A stretch of 64,000 nt of DNA from Micromussa lordhowensis (taxonomy: Eukaryota; Cnidaria; Anthozoa; Scleractinia; Lobophylliidae), in NCBI GenBank assembly GCA_964020085.1, contig OZ026603.1, forward strand, positions 6,932,046 to 6,996,045. The letters are read 5' to 3'. The stretch's first letter is position 1. Each line of letters begins with the position of its first letter. This document shows, in pieces, positions 11,861 to 24,645 of this stretch. The position numbers and the translations under genes were made by a program. The notes below the pieces were generated by a model. That model was not told the origin of the DNA and did not search any database. It was given only the letters and a program-made list of their open reading frames with translations.

Positions 11861-12487
11861 TTTAAGAGGCGCGGTTTGCAGCAAAATGTTCTGCTAGGTT
11901 GGCACTTCAAGGAAATGGTAGTTAAAACATGATGGCATTGGCGCCAGGGTGTTTTTTCTGGCCTTCTTTTTGCAGTAGTTTCCCCTGGTCCCAACTTTGC
12001 AGAATTTCAGAAAACGCGCGCTGGGGGTCCCCTTGGCAAATTTGACATAGCTCGGCTTCACGGGCACTTTAAGAGGCGCGGTTTGCAGCAAAATGTTGTG
12101 CTAGGTTGGCACTTCAAGGAAATTTTAGTTAGAACATGATGGCATTGGCGCCAGGGTGTTTTTTGTGGCCTTCTTTTTGCAGTAGTTTTCCCTGGTCCCA
12201 ACTTTGCAGAATTTCAGAAAACGCGCGCTGGGGGTCCCCTTGGCAAATTTGACATAGCTCGGCTTCACGGGCACTTTAAGAGGCGCCGTTTGCAGCAAAA
12301 TGTTCTGCTAGGTTGGCACTTCAAGGAAATGGTAGTTAGAACATGATGGCATTGGCGCCAGGGTGTTTTTTCTGGCCTTCTTTTTGCAGTAGTTTCCCCT
12401 GGTCCCAACTTTGCAGAATTTCAGAAAACGCGCGCTGGGGGTCCCCTTGGCAAATTTGACATAGCTCGGCTTCACGGGCACTTTAAA
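11660..12487 (+). repeat. Dimer (414 bp) tandem duplication
   Basis: A two-monomer unit, in which 'gttgtgct...ttttttgtggcc...agttttccc' alternates with 'ggaaatggtagtta', repeats with a 414-bp step (11681 and 12095; 11914 and 12328). Small differences include 'gcgccgtttgc' near 12285. Confidence 0.85.
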
Positions 12488-15400
12488 AGGCGCAGTTTGC
12501 AGCAAAATGTTTTGCTAGGTTGGCAGTTCAAGAAAATCCTAGTTAGACCATGATGGCATTGGCGCCAGGGTGTTTTTTCTGGCCTTCTTTTTGCAGTAGT
12601 TTCCCCTGGTCCCAACTTTGCAGAATTTCAGAAAACGCGCGCTGGGGGTCCCCTTGGCAAATTTGACATAGCTCGGCTTCACGGGCACTTTAAGAGGCGC
12701 GGTTTGCAGCAAAATGTTCTGCTAGGTTGGCACTTTAAGGAAATTTTAGTTAAAACATGATGGCATTGGCGCCAAAGTGTTTTTTCTGGCCTTCTTTTTG
12801 CAGTAAGTTCCCCTGGTCCCAACTTTGCAGAATTTCAGAAAACGCGCGCTGGGGGTCCCCTTGGGAAATATGACATAGCTCGGCTTCACCGGCACTTTAA
12901 GAGGCGCGGTTTGCAGAAAAATGTTGTGCTAGGTTGGCACTTCAAGGAAATCCTAGTTAAAACATGCTGGCATTGGCGCCAGGGTGTTTTTTTTGGCCTT
13001 CTTTTTGCAGTAGTTTCCCCTGGTCCCAACTTTGCAGAATTTCAGAAAACGCGCGCTGGGGGTCCCCTTGGCAAATTTGACATAGCTCGGCTTCACGGGC
13101 ACTTTAAGAGGCGCGGTTTGCAGCAAAATGTTTTGCTAGGTTGGTACTTTAAGGAAATTTGAGTTACAACATGATGGCATTGGCGCCAGGGTGTTTTTTC
13201 TGGCCTTCTTTTTGCAGTAGTTTCCCCTGGTCCCAACTTTGCAGAATTTCAGAAAACGCGCGCTGGGGGTCCCCTTGGCAAATTTGACATAGCTCGGCTT
13301 CACGGGCACTTTAAGAGGCGCGGTTTGCAGCAAAATGTTCTGCTAGGTTGGCACTTGAAGGAAATTTTAGTTAGAACATGATGGCATTGGCGCCAGGGTG
13401 TTTTTTCTGGCCTTCTTTTTGCAGTAGTTTCCCCTGGTCCCAACTTTGCAGAATTTCAGAAAACGCGCGCTGGGGGTCCCCTTGGCAAATTTGACATAGC
13501 TCGGCTTCACGGGCACTTTAAGAGGCGCGGTTTGCAGCAAAATGTTCTGCTAGGTTAGCACTTCAAGGAAATGCTAGTTAGAACATGATGACATTGGCGC
13601 CAGGGTGTTTTTTCTGGCCTTCTTTTTGCAGTAGTTTCCCCTGGTCCCAACTTTGCAGAATTTCAGAAAACGCGCGCTGGGGGTCCCCTTGGCAAATTTG
13701 ACATAGCTCGGCTTCACGGGCACTTTAAGAGGCGCGGTTTGGAGCAAAATGTTGTGCTAGGTTGACACTTGAAGGAAATCCTAGTTAGAACATGATGGCA
13801 GTGGCGCCAGGGTGTTTTTTCTGGCCTTCTTTTTGCAGTAGTTTCCCCTGGTCCCAACTTTGCAGAATTTCAGAAAACGCGCACTGGGGGTCCCCTTGGC
13901 AAATTTGACATAGCTCGGCTTCACGGGCACTTTAAGAGGCGCGGTTTGCAGCAAAATGTTCTGCTTGGTTGGCACTTCAAGGAAATCTTAGTTAGAACAT
14001 GATGGCATTGGCGCCAGGGTGTTTTTTCTGGCCTTCTTTTTGCAGTAGTTTCCCCTGGTCCCAACTTTGCAGAATTTCAGAAAACGCGCGCTGGGGGTCC
14101 CCTTGGCAAATTTGACATAGCTCGGCTTCACGGGCACTTTAAGAGGCGCGGTTTGGAGCAAAATGTTGTGCTAGGTTGGCACTTGAAGGAAATCCTAGTT
14201 AGAACATGATGGCATTGGCGCCAGGGTGTTTTTTCTGGCCTTCTTTTTGCAGTAGTTTCCCCTGGTCCCAACTTTGCAGAATTTCAGAAAACGCGCGCTG
14301 GGGGTCCCCTTGGCAAATTTGACATAGCTCGGCTTCACGGGCACTTTAAGAGGCGCGGTTTGCAGCAAAATGTTCTGCTAGGTTGGCACTTTAAGGAAAT
14401 TTTAGTTAGAACATGATGGCATTGGCGCCAGGGTGTTTTTTCTGGCCTTCTTTTTGCAGTAGTTTCCCCTGGTCCCAACTTTGCAGAATTTCAGAAAACG
14501 CGCGCTGGGGGTCCCCTTGGCAAATTTGACATAGCTCGGCTTCACGGGCACTTTAAGAGGCGCGGTTTGCAGCAAAATGTTGTGCTAGGTTGGCACTTCA
14601 AGGAAATTTTAGTTAGAACATGATGGCATTGGCGCCAGGGTGTTTTTTGTGGCCTTCTTTTTGCAGTAGTTTTCCCTGGTCCCAACTTTGCAGAATTTCA
14701 GAAAACGCGCGCTGGGGGTCCCCTTGGCAAATTTGACATAGCTCGGCTTCACGGGCACTTTAAGAGGCGCGGTTTGCAGCAAAATGTTCTGCTAGGTTGG
14801 CACTTTAAGGAAATCTTAGTTAGAACATGATGGCATTGGCGCCAGGGTGTTTTTTCTGGCCTTCTTTTTGCAGTAGTTTCCCCTGGTCCCAACTTTGCAG
14901 AATTTCAGAAAACGCGCGCTGGGGGTCCCCTTGGCAAATTTGACATAGCTCGGCTTCACGGGCACTTGAAGAGGCGCAGTTTGCAGCAAAATGTTTTGCT
15001 AGGTTGGCAGTTCAAGGAAATCCTAGTTAGACCATGATGGCATTGGCGCCAGGGTGTTTTTTCTGGCCTTCTTTTTGCAGTAGTTTCCCCTGGTCCCAAC
15101 TTTGCAGAATTTCAGAAAACGCGCGCTGGGGGTCCCCTTGGCAAATTTGACATAGCTCGGCTTCACGGGCACTTTAAGAGGCGCGGTTTGCAGCAAAATG
15201 TTCTGCTAGGTTGGGACTTCAAGGAAACTTTAGTTAGAACATGATGGCATTGGCGCCAGGGTGTTTTTTCTGGCCTTCTTTTTGCAGTAGTTTCCCCTGC
15301 TCCCAACTTTGCAGAATTTCAGAAAACGCGCGCTGGGGGTCCCCTCGGCAAATTTGACATAGCTCGGCTTCACGGGCACTTTAAGAGGCGCGGTTTGCAG

Positions 15401-17900
15401 CAAAATATTCTGTTAGGTTGGCACTTGAAGGAAATCGTAGTTAAAACATGATGGCATTGGCGCCAGGGTGTTTTTTCTGGCCTTCTTTTTGCAGTAAGTT
15501 CCCCTGGTCCCAACTTTGCAGAATTTCAGAAAACGCGCGCTTGGGGTCCCCTTGGGAAATTTGACATAGCTCGGCTTCACCGGCACTTTAAGAGGCGCAG
15601 TTTGCAGAAAAATGTTGTGCTAGGTTGGCACTTCAAGGAAATTCTAGTTAAAACATGCTGGCATTGGCGCCAGGGTGTTTTTTTTGGCCTTCTTTTTGCA
15701 GTAGTTTCCCCTGGTCCCAACTTTGCAGAATTTCAGAAAACGCGCGCTGGGGGTCCCCTTGGCAAATTTGACATAGCTCGGCTTCACGGGCACTTTAAGA
15801 GGCGCGGTTTGCAGCAAAATGTTCTGCTAGGTTGGCACTTCAAGGAAATTCTAGTTAGAACATGATGGCATTGGCGCCAGGGTGTTTTTTCTGGCCTTCT
15901 TTTTGCAGTAGTTTCCCCTGGTCCCAACTTTGCAGAATTTCAGAAAACGCGCGCTGGGGGTCCCCTTGGCAAATTTGACATAGATCGGCTTCACGGGCAC
16001 TTTAAGAGGCGCAGTTTGCAGCAAAATGTTTTGCTAGGTTGGCAGTTCAAGGAAATCCTAGTTAGACGATGATGGCATTGGCGCCAGGGTGTTTTTTCTG
16101 GCCTTCTTTTTGCAGTAGTTTCCCCTGGTCCCAACTTTGCAGAATTTCAGAAAACGCGCGCTGGGGGTCCCCTTGGCAAATTTGACATAGCTCGGCTTCA
16201 CGGGCACTTTAAGAGGCGCGGTTTGCAGCAAAATGTTCTGCTAGGTTGGCACTTCAAGGAAATCTTAGTTAGAACATGATGGCATTGGCGCCAGGGTGTT
16301 TTTTCTGGCCTTCTTTTTGCAGTAGTTTCCCCTGGTCCCAACTTTGCAGAATTTCAGAAAACGCGCGCTGGGGGTCCCCTTGGCAAATTTGACATAGCTC
16401 GGCTTCACGGGCACTTTAAGAGGCGCGGTTTGCAGCAAAATGTTTTGCTAGGTTGGCACTTCAAAGAAATCCTAGTTAGAACATGATGGCATTGGCGCCA
16501 GGGTGTTTTTTCTGGCCTTCTTTTTGCAGTAGTTTCCCCTGGTCCCAACTTTGCAGAATTTCAGAAAACGCGCGCTGGGGGTCCCCTTGGCAAATTTGAC
16601 ATAGCTCGGCTTCACGGGCACTTTAAGAGGCGCGGTTTGCAGCAAAATGTTGTGCTAGGTTGGCACTTCGAGGAAATCGTAGTTAAAACATGATGGCAAT
16701 GGCGCCAGGGTGTTTTTTCTGGCCTTCTTTTTGCAGTAGTTTCCCCTGGTCCCAACTTTGCAGAATTTCAGAAAACGCGCGCTGGGGGTCCCCTTGGCAA
16801 ATTTGACATAGCTCGGCTTCACGGGCACTTTAAGAGGTGCGGTTTGCAGCAAAATGTTCTGCTAGGTTGGCACTTCAAGGAAATTTTAGTTAGAACATGA
16901 TGGCATTGGCGCCAGGGTGTTTTTTCTGGCCTTCTTTTTCCAGTAGTTTCCCCTGGTCCCAACTTTGCAGAATTTCAGAAAACGCGCGCTGGGGGTCCCC
17001 TTGGCAAATTTGACATAGCTCGGCTTCACGGGCACTTTAAGAGGCGCGGTTTGCAGCAAAATGTTCTGCTAGGTTGGCACTTGAAGGAAATCCCAGTTAG
17101 AACATGATGGCATTGGCGCCAGGTTGTTTTTTCTGGCCTTCTTTTTGCAGTAGTTTCCCCTGGTCCCAACTTTGCAGAATTTCAGAAAACGCGCGCTGGG
17201 GGTCCCCTTGGCAAATTTGACATAGCTCGGCTTCACGGGCACTTTAAGAGGCGCAGTTTGCAGCAAAATGTTTTGCTAGGTTGGCAGTTCAAGGAAATCC
17301 TAGTTAGACCATGATGGCATTGGCGCCAGGGTGTTTTTTCTGGCCTTCTTTTTGCAGTAGTTTCCCCTGGTCCCAACTTTGCAGAATTTCAGAAAACGCG
17401 CGCTGGGGGTCCCCTTGGCAAATTTGACATAGCTCGGCTTCACGGGCACTTTAAGAGGCGCGGTTTGCAGCAAAATGTTTTGCTAGGTTGGCACTTTAAG
17501 GAAATCTTAGTTAGAACATGATGGCATTGGCGCCAGGGTGTTTTTTCTGGCCTTCTTTTTGCAGTAGTTTCCCCTGGTCCCAACTTTGCAGAATTTCAGA
17601 AAACGCGCGCTTGGGGTCCCCTTGGCAAATTTGACATAGCTCGGCTTCACGGGCACTTTAAGAGGCGCGGTTTGCAGCAAAATGTTCTGCTAGGTTGGCA
17701 CTTTAAGGAAATCCTAGTTAAAACATGATGGCATTGGCGCCAGGGTGTTTTTTCTGGGCTTCCTTTTGCAGTAGTTTCCCCTGGTCCCAACTTTGCAGAA
17801 TTTCAGAAAACGCGCGCTGGGGTTCCCCTTGGCAAATTTGACATAGCTCGGCTTCACGGGCACTTTAAGAGGCGCGGTTTGCAGCAAAATGTTCTGCTAG
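12488..17900 (+). repeat. Mixed monomers, marker variants recycled at long range
   Basis: No tight tandem block is visible here. The 'ggcagttc...gttagacc' monomer recurs at 12517, 15006, 16041 ('gacgatg') and 17283, with steps of 2489, 1035 and 1242 bp. The 'gtaagt / caccggc / cagaaaaatg / catgctggc' type occurs at about 12804-12970 and 15494-15660. The last 'tttggagc' monomers of the window are at about 13739 and 14153. Otherwise the monomers are near consensus. Confidence 0.7.
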
Positions 17901-18439
17901 GTTGGCACTTTAAGGAAATTCTAGTTAAAACATGATGGCATTGGCGCCAGGGTGTTTTTTCTGGCCTTCTTTTTGCAGTAGTTTCCCCTGGTCCCAACTT
18001 TGCAGAATTTCAGAAAACGCGCGCTGGGGGTCCCCTTGGCAAATTTGACATAGCTCGGCTTCACGGGCACTTTAAGAGGCGCGGTTTGCAGCAAAATGTT
18101 CTGCTAGGTTGGCACTTGACGGAAATTTTAGTTAGAACATGATGGCATTGGCGCTAGGGTGTTTTCTCTGGCCTTCTTTTTGCAGTAGTTTCCCCTGGTC
18201 CCAACTTTGCAGAATTTCAGAAAACGCGCGCTGGGGGTCCCCTTGGCAAATTTGACATAGCTCGGCTTCACGGGCACTTTAAGAGGCGCGGTTTGCAGCA
18301 AAATGTTCTGCTAGGTTGGCACTTCAAGGAAATCCTAGTTAGAACATGATGACATTGGCGCCAGGGTGTTTTTTCTGGCCTTCTTTTTGCAGTAGTTTCC
18401 CCTGGTCCCAACTTTGCAGAATTTCAGAAAACGCGCGCT

Positions 18440-20760
18440 GGGGGTTCCCTTGGCAAATTTGACATAGCTGGGCTTCACGGGCACTTTAAGAGGCGCGGTT
18501 TGCAGCAAAATGTTCTGCTAGGTTGGCACTTTGAGGAAATTGTAGTTAGAACATGATGGCATTGGCGCTAGGGTGTTTTTTCTGGCCTTCTTTTTGCAGT
18601 AGTTTCCCCTGGTCTTAACTTTGCAGAATTTCAGAAAACGCGCGCTGGGGGTCCCCTTGGCAAATTTGACATAGCTCGGCTTCACGGGCACTTTAAGAGG
18701 CGCGGTTTGCAGCAAAATGTTCTGCTAGGTTGGCACTTCAAGGAAATTCTAGTTAAAACATGATGGCATTGGCGCCAGGGTGTTTTTTCTGGCCTTCTTT
18801 TTGCAGTAGTTTCCCCTGGTCCCAACTTTGCAGAATTTCAGAAAACGCGCGCTGGGGGTTCCCTTGGCAAATTTGACATAGCTGGGCTTCACGGGCACTT
18901 TAAGAGGCGCGGTTTGCAGCAAAATGTTTTGCTAGGTTGGCACTTCAAGGAAATCCTAGTTAGAACATGATGGCATTGGCGCCAGGGTGTTTTTTCTGGC
19001 CTTCTTTTTGCAGTAGTTTACCCTGGTCCCAACTTTGCAGAATTTTAGAAAACGCGCGCTAGGGGTCCCCTTGGCAAATTTGACATAGCTCGGCTTCACG
19101 GGCACTTTAAGAGGCGCGGTTTGCAGCAAAATGTTCTGCTAGGTTGGCACTTCAAGGAAATTTTAGTTAGAACATGATGGCATTGGCGCCAGGGTGTTTT
19201 TTCTGGCCTTCTTTTTGCAGTAGTTTCCCCTGGTCCCAACTTTGCAGAATTTCAGAAAACGCGCGCTGGGGGTCCCCTTGGCAAATTTGACATAGCTCGG
19301 CTTCACGGGCACTTTAAGAGGCGCGGTTTGCAGCAAAATGTTCTGCTAGGTTGGCACTTTAAGAAAATTTTAGTTAGAACATGATGGCATTGGCGCCAGG
19401 GTGTTTTTTCTGGCCTTCTTTTTGCAGTAGTTTCCCCTGGTCCTAACTTTGCAGAATTTCAGAAAACGCGCGCTGGGGGTTCCCTTGGCAAATTTGACAT
19501 AGCTGGGCTTCACGGGCACTTTAAGAGGCGCGGTTTGCAGCAAAATGTTCTGCTAGGTTGGCACTTCAAGGAAATCCTAGTTAGAACATGATGGCATTGG
19601 CGCCAGGGTGTTTTTTCTGGCCTTCTTTTTGCAGTAGTTTCCCCTGGTCCCAACTTTGCAGAATTTTAGAAAACGCGCGCTAGGGGTCCCCTTGGCAAAT
19701 TTGACATAGCTCGGCTTCACGGGCACTTTAAGAGGCGCGGTTTGCAGCAAAATGTTCTGCTAGGTTGGCACTTTAAGGAAATTGTAGTTAAAACATGATG
19801 CCATTGGCGCTAGGGTGTTTTTTCTGGCCTTCTTTTTGCAGTAGTTTCCCCTGGTCTTAACTTTGCAGAATTTCAGAAAACGCGCGCTGGGGGTCCCCTT
19901 GGCAAATTTGACATAGCTCGGCTTCACGGGCACTTTAAGAGGCGCGGTTTGCAGCAAAATGTTCTGCTAGGTTGGCACTTTAAGGAAATCCTAACTAAAA
20001 CATGATGGCATTGGCGCCAGGGTGTTTTTTCTGGCCTTCTTTTTGCAGTAGTTTCCCCTGGTCCCAACTTTGCAGAATTTCAGAAAACGCGCGCTGGGGG
20101 TTCCCTTGGCAAATTTGACATAGCTGGGCTTCACGGGCACTTTAAGAGGCGCGGTTTGCAGCAAAATGTTTTGCTAGGTTGGCACTTCAAGGAAATCCTA
20201 GTTAGAACATGATGGCATTGGCGCCAGGGTGTTTTTTCTGGCCTTCTTTTTGCAGTAGTTTCCCCTGGTCCCAACTTTGCAGAATTTTAGAAAACGCGCG
20301 CTAGGGGTCCCCTTGGCAAATTTGACATAGCTCGGCTTCACGGGCACTTTAAGAGGCGCGGTTTGCAGCAAAATTTTCTGCTAGGTTGGCACTTCAAGGA
20401 AATCCTAACTAAAACATGATGGCATTGGCGCCAGGGTGTTTTTTCTGGCCTTCTTTTTGCAGTAGTTTCCCCTGGTCCCAACTTTGCAGAATTTCAGAAA
20501 ACGCGCGCTGGGGGTTCCCTTGGCAAATTTGACATAGCTGGGCTTCACGGGCACTTTAAGAGGCGCGGTTTGCAGCAAAATGTTTTGCTGGGTTGGCACT
20601 TCAAGGAAATCCTAGTTAGAACATGATGGCATTGGCGCCAGGGTGTTTTTTCTGGCCTTCTTTTTGCAGTAGTTTCCCCTGGTCCCAACTTTGCAGAATT
20701 TTAGAAAACGCGCGCTAGGGGTCCCCTTGGCAAATTTGACATAGCTCGGCTTCACGGGCA
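18440..20760 (+). repeat. 3-monomer (621 bp) and 6-monomer (1242 bp) repeats with paired variant monomers
   Basis: A 'gggttcccttggc...agctgggc' monomer is followed by one with 'aattttagaaaacgcgcgc' and 'taggggtcc'. This ordered pair occurs at about 18858/19041, 19479/19663, 20100/20284 and 20513/20697, with steps of 621, 621 and 414 bp, and again at 21341/21525. In the same region 'gcgctaggg' with 'ggtcttaac' occurs at 18567-18616 and 19808-19858, 1242 bp apart. Confidence 0.8.
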
Positions 20761-22989
20761 CTTTAAGAGGCGCGGTTTGCAGCAAAATGTTCTGCTAGGT
20801 TGGCACTTTTAGAAAATTCTAGTTAGAACATGATGGCATTGGCGCCAGGGTGTTTTTTCTGGCCTTCTTTTTGCAGTAGTTTCCCCTGGTCCCAACTTTG
20901 CAGAATTTCAGAAAACGCGCGCTGGGGGTCTCCTTGGCAAATTTGACATAGCTCGGCTTCACGGGCACTTTAAGAGGCGCGGTTTGCAGCAAAATGTTCT
21001 GCTAGGTTGGCACTTCAAGGAAATTCTAGTTACAACATGATGACATTGGCGCCAGGGTGTTTTTTTTGGCCTTCTTTTTGCAGTAGTTTCCCCTGGTCCC
21101 AACTTTGCAGAATTTCAGAAAACGCGCGCTGGGGGTCCCCTTGGCAAATTTGACATAGCTCGGCTTCACGGGCACTTTAAGAGGCGCGGTTTGCAGCAAA
21201 ATGTTTTGCTAGGTTGGCACTTTAAGGAAATTTTAGTTAGAACATGATGGCATTGGCGCCAGGGTGTTTTTTCTGGCCTTCTTTTTGCAGTAGTTTCCCC
21301 TGGTCCCAACTTTGCAGAATTTCAGAAAACGCGCGCTGGGGGTTCCCTTGGCAAATTTGACATAGCTGGGCTTCACGGGCACTTTGAGAGGCGCGGTTTG
21401 CAGCAAAATGTTCTGCTAGGTTGGCACTTCAAGGAAATCCTAGTTAGAACATGATGGCATTGGCGCCAGGGTGTTTTCTCTGGCCTTCTTTTTGCAGTAG
21501 TTTCCCCTGGTCCCAACTTTGCAGAATTTTAGAAAACGCGCGCTAGGGGTCCCCTTGGCAAATTTGACATAGCTCGGCTTCACGGGCACTTTAAGAGGCG
21601 CGGTTTGCAGCAAAATGTTCTGCTAGGTTGGCACTTCAAGGAAATTTTAGTTAGAACATGATGGCATTGGCGCCAGGGTGTTTTTTCTGGCCTTCTTTTT
21701 GCAGTAGTTTCCCCTGGTCCCAACTTTGCAGAATTTCAGAAAACGCGCGCTGGGGGTCCCCTTGGCAAATTTGACATAGCTCGGCTTCACGGGCACTTTA
21801 AGAGGCGCGGTTTGCAGCAAAATGTTCTGCTAGGTTGGCACTTCAAGAAAATTCTAGTTAGAACATGATGGCATTGGCGCCAGGGTGTTTTTTCTGGCCT
21901 TCTTTTTGCAGTAGTTTCCCCTGGTCCCAACTTTGCAGAATTTCAGAAAACGCGCGCTGGGGGTCTCCTTGGCAAATTTGACATAGCTCGGCTTCACGGG
22001 CACTTTAAGAGGCGCGGTTTGCAGCAAAATGTTCTGCTAGGTTGGCACTTGAAGGAAATTTTAGTTACAACATGATGGCATTGGCGCCAGGGTGTTTTTT
22101 CTGGCCTTCTTTTTGCAGTAGTTTCCCCTGGTCCCAACTTTGCAGAATTTCAGAAAACGCGCGCTGGGGGTCCCCTTGGCAAATTTGACATAGCTCGGCT
22201 TCACGGGCACTTTAAGAGGCGCGGTTTGCAGCAAAATGTTCTGCTAGGTTGGCACTTTAAGGAAATTTTAGTTAGAACATGATGGCATTGGCGCCAGGGT
22301 GTTTTTTCTGGCCTTCTTTTTGCAGTAGTTTCCCCTGGTCCCAACTTTGCAGAATTTCAGAAAACGCGCGCTGGGGGTCCCCTTGGCAAATTTGACATAG
22401 CTCGGCTTCACGGGCACTTTAAGAGGCGCGGTTTTCAGCAAAATGTTGTGCTAGGTTGGCACTTCAAGCAAATCCTAGTTAGAACATGATGGCATTGGCG
22501 CCAGGGTGTTTTTTCTGGCCTTCTTTTTGCAGTAGTTTCCCCTGGTCCCAACTTTGCAGAATTTCAGAAAACGCGCGCTAGGGGTCCCCTTGGCAAATTT
22601 GACATAGCTCGGCTTCACGGGCACTTTAAGAGGCGCGGTTTGCAGCAAAATGTTCTGCTAGGTTGGTACTTCAAGGAAATGGTAGTTAGAACATGATGGC
22701 ATTGGCGCCAGGGTGTTTTTTCTGGCCTTCTTTTTGCAGTAGTTTCCCCTGGTCCCAACTTTGCAGAATTTCAGAAAACGCGCGCTGGGGGTCCCCTTGG
22801 CAAATTTGACATAGCTCGGCTTCACGGGCACTTTAAGAGGTGCGGTTTGCAGCAAAATGTTCTGCTAGGTTGGCACTTGAAGGAAATCCTAGTTAGAACA
22901 TGATGGCATTGGCGCTAGGGTGTTTTTTCTGGCCTTCTTTTTGCAGTAGTTTCCCCTGGTCCCAACTTTGCAGAATTTCAGAAAACGCG

Positions 22990-24645
22990 CGCTGGGGGTC
23001 CCCTTGGCAAATTTGACATAGCTTGGCTTCACGGGCACTTTAAGAGGCGCGGTTTGCAGCAAAATGTTCTGCTAGGTTGGCACTTTAAGGAAATCCTAGT
23101 TAGAATATGATGGCATTGGCGCCAGGGTGTTTTTTCTGGCCTTCTTTTTGCAGTAGTTTCCCCTGGTCCCAACTTTGCAGAATTTCAGAAAACGCGCGCT
23201 GGGGGTTCCCTTGGCAAATTTGACATAGCTGGGCTTCACGGGCACTTTAAGAGGCGCGGTTTGCAGCAAAATGTTCTGCTAGGTTGGCACTTCAAGGAAA
23301 TCTTAGTTAGAACATGATGGCATTGGCGCCAGGGTGTTTTTTCTGGCCTTCTTTTTGCAGTAGTTTCCCCTGGTCCCAACTTTGCAGAATTTCAGAAAAC
23401 GCGCGCTAGGGGTCCCCTTGGCAAATTTGACATAGCTCGGCTTCACGGGCACTTTAAGAGGCGCGGTCTGCAGCAAAATGTTCTGCTAGGTTGGCACTTC
23501 AAGGAAATTCTAGTTAGAACATGATGGCATTGGCGCCAGGGTGTTTTTTCTGGCCTTCTTTTTGCAGTAGTTTCCCCTGGTCCCAACTTTGCAGAATTTC
23601 AGAAAACGCGCGCTGGGGGTCCCCTTGGCAAATTTGACATAGCTCGGCTTCACGGGCACTTTAAGAGGCGCGGTTTGCAGCAAAATGTTCTGCTAGGTTG
23701 GCACTTCAAGAAAATTCTAGTTAGAACATGATGGCATTGGCGCCAGGGTGTTTTTTCTGGCCTTCTTTTTGCAGTAGTTTCCCCTGGTCCCAACTTTGCA
23801 GAATTTCAGAAAACGCGCGCTGGGGGTTCCCTTGGCAAATTTGACATAGCTTGGCTTCACGGGCACTTTAAGAGGCGCGGTTTGCAGCAAAATGTTCTGC
23901 TAGGTTGGCACTTTAAGGAAATCCTAGTTAGAATATGATGGCATTGGCGCCAGGGTGTTTTTTCTGGCCTTCTTTTTGCAGTAGTTTCCCCTGGTCCCAA
24001 CTTTGCAGAATTTCAGAAAACGCGCGCTGGGGGTTCCCTTGGCAAATTTGACATAGCTGGGCTTCACGGGCACTTTAAGAGGCGCGGTTTGCAGCAAAAT
24101 GTTCTGCTAGGTTGGCACTTCAAGGAAATCTTAGTTAGAACATGATGGCATTGGCGCCAGGGTGTTTTTTCTGGCCTTCTTTTTGCAGTAGTTTCCCCTG
24201 GTCCCAACTTTGCAGAATTTCAGAAAACGCGCGCTAGGGGTCCCCTTGGCAAATTTGACATAGCTCGGCTTCACGGGCACTTTAAGAGGCGCGGTCTGCA
24301 GCAAAATGTTCTGCTAGGTTGGCACTTCAAGGAAATTCTAGTTAGAACATGATGGCATTGGCGCCAGGGTGTTTTTTCTGGCCTTCTTTTTGCAGTAGTT
24401 TCCCCTGGTCCCAACTTTGCAGAATTTCAGAAAACGCGCGCTGGGGGTCCCCTTGGCAAATTTGACATAGCTCGGCTTCACGGGCACTTTAAGAGGCGCG
24501 GTTTGCAGCAAAATGTTCTGCTAGGTTGGCACTTCAAGAAAATTCTAGTTAGAACATGATGGCATTGGCGCCAGGGTGTTTTTTCTGGCCTTCTTTTTGC
24601 AGTAGTTTCCCCTGGTCCCAACTTTGCAGAATTTCAGAAAACGCG
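22990..24645 (+). repeat. 4-monomer (828 bp) tandem duplication
   Basis: 'agcttggc' (23021, 23849), 'gttagaatatgatgg' (about 23099, 23927), 'agctgggcttc' (23228, 24056), 'ggtctgcagc' (about 23466, 24294) and 'cacttcaagaaaattc' (23702, 24530) are each 828 bp apart. One difference is 'gggtcccc' at about 22995 in copy 1 against 'ggttccc' at about 23825 in copy 2. Copy 2 is then carried again as part of the 2068-bp repeat. Confidence 0.88.
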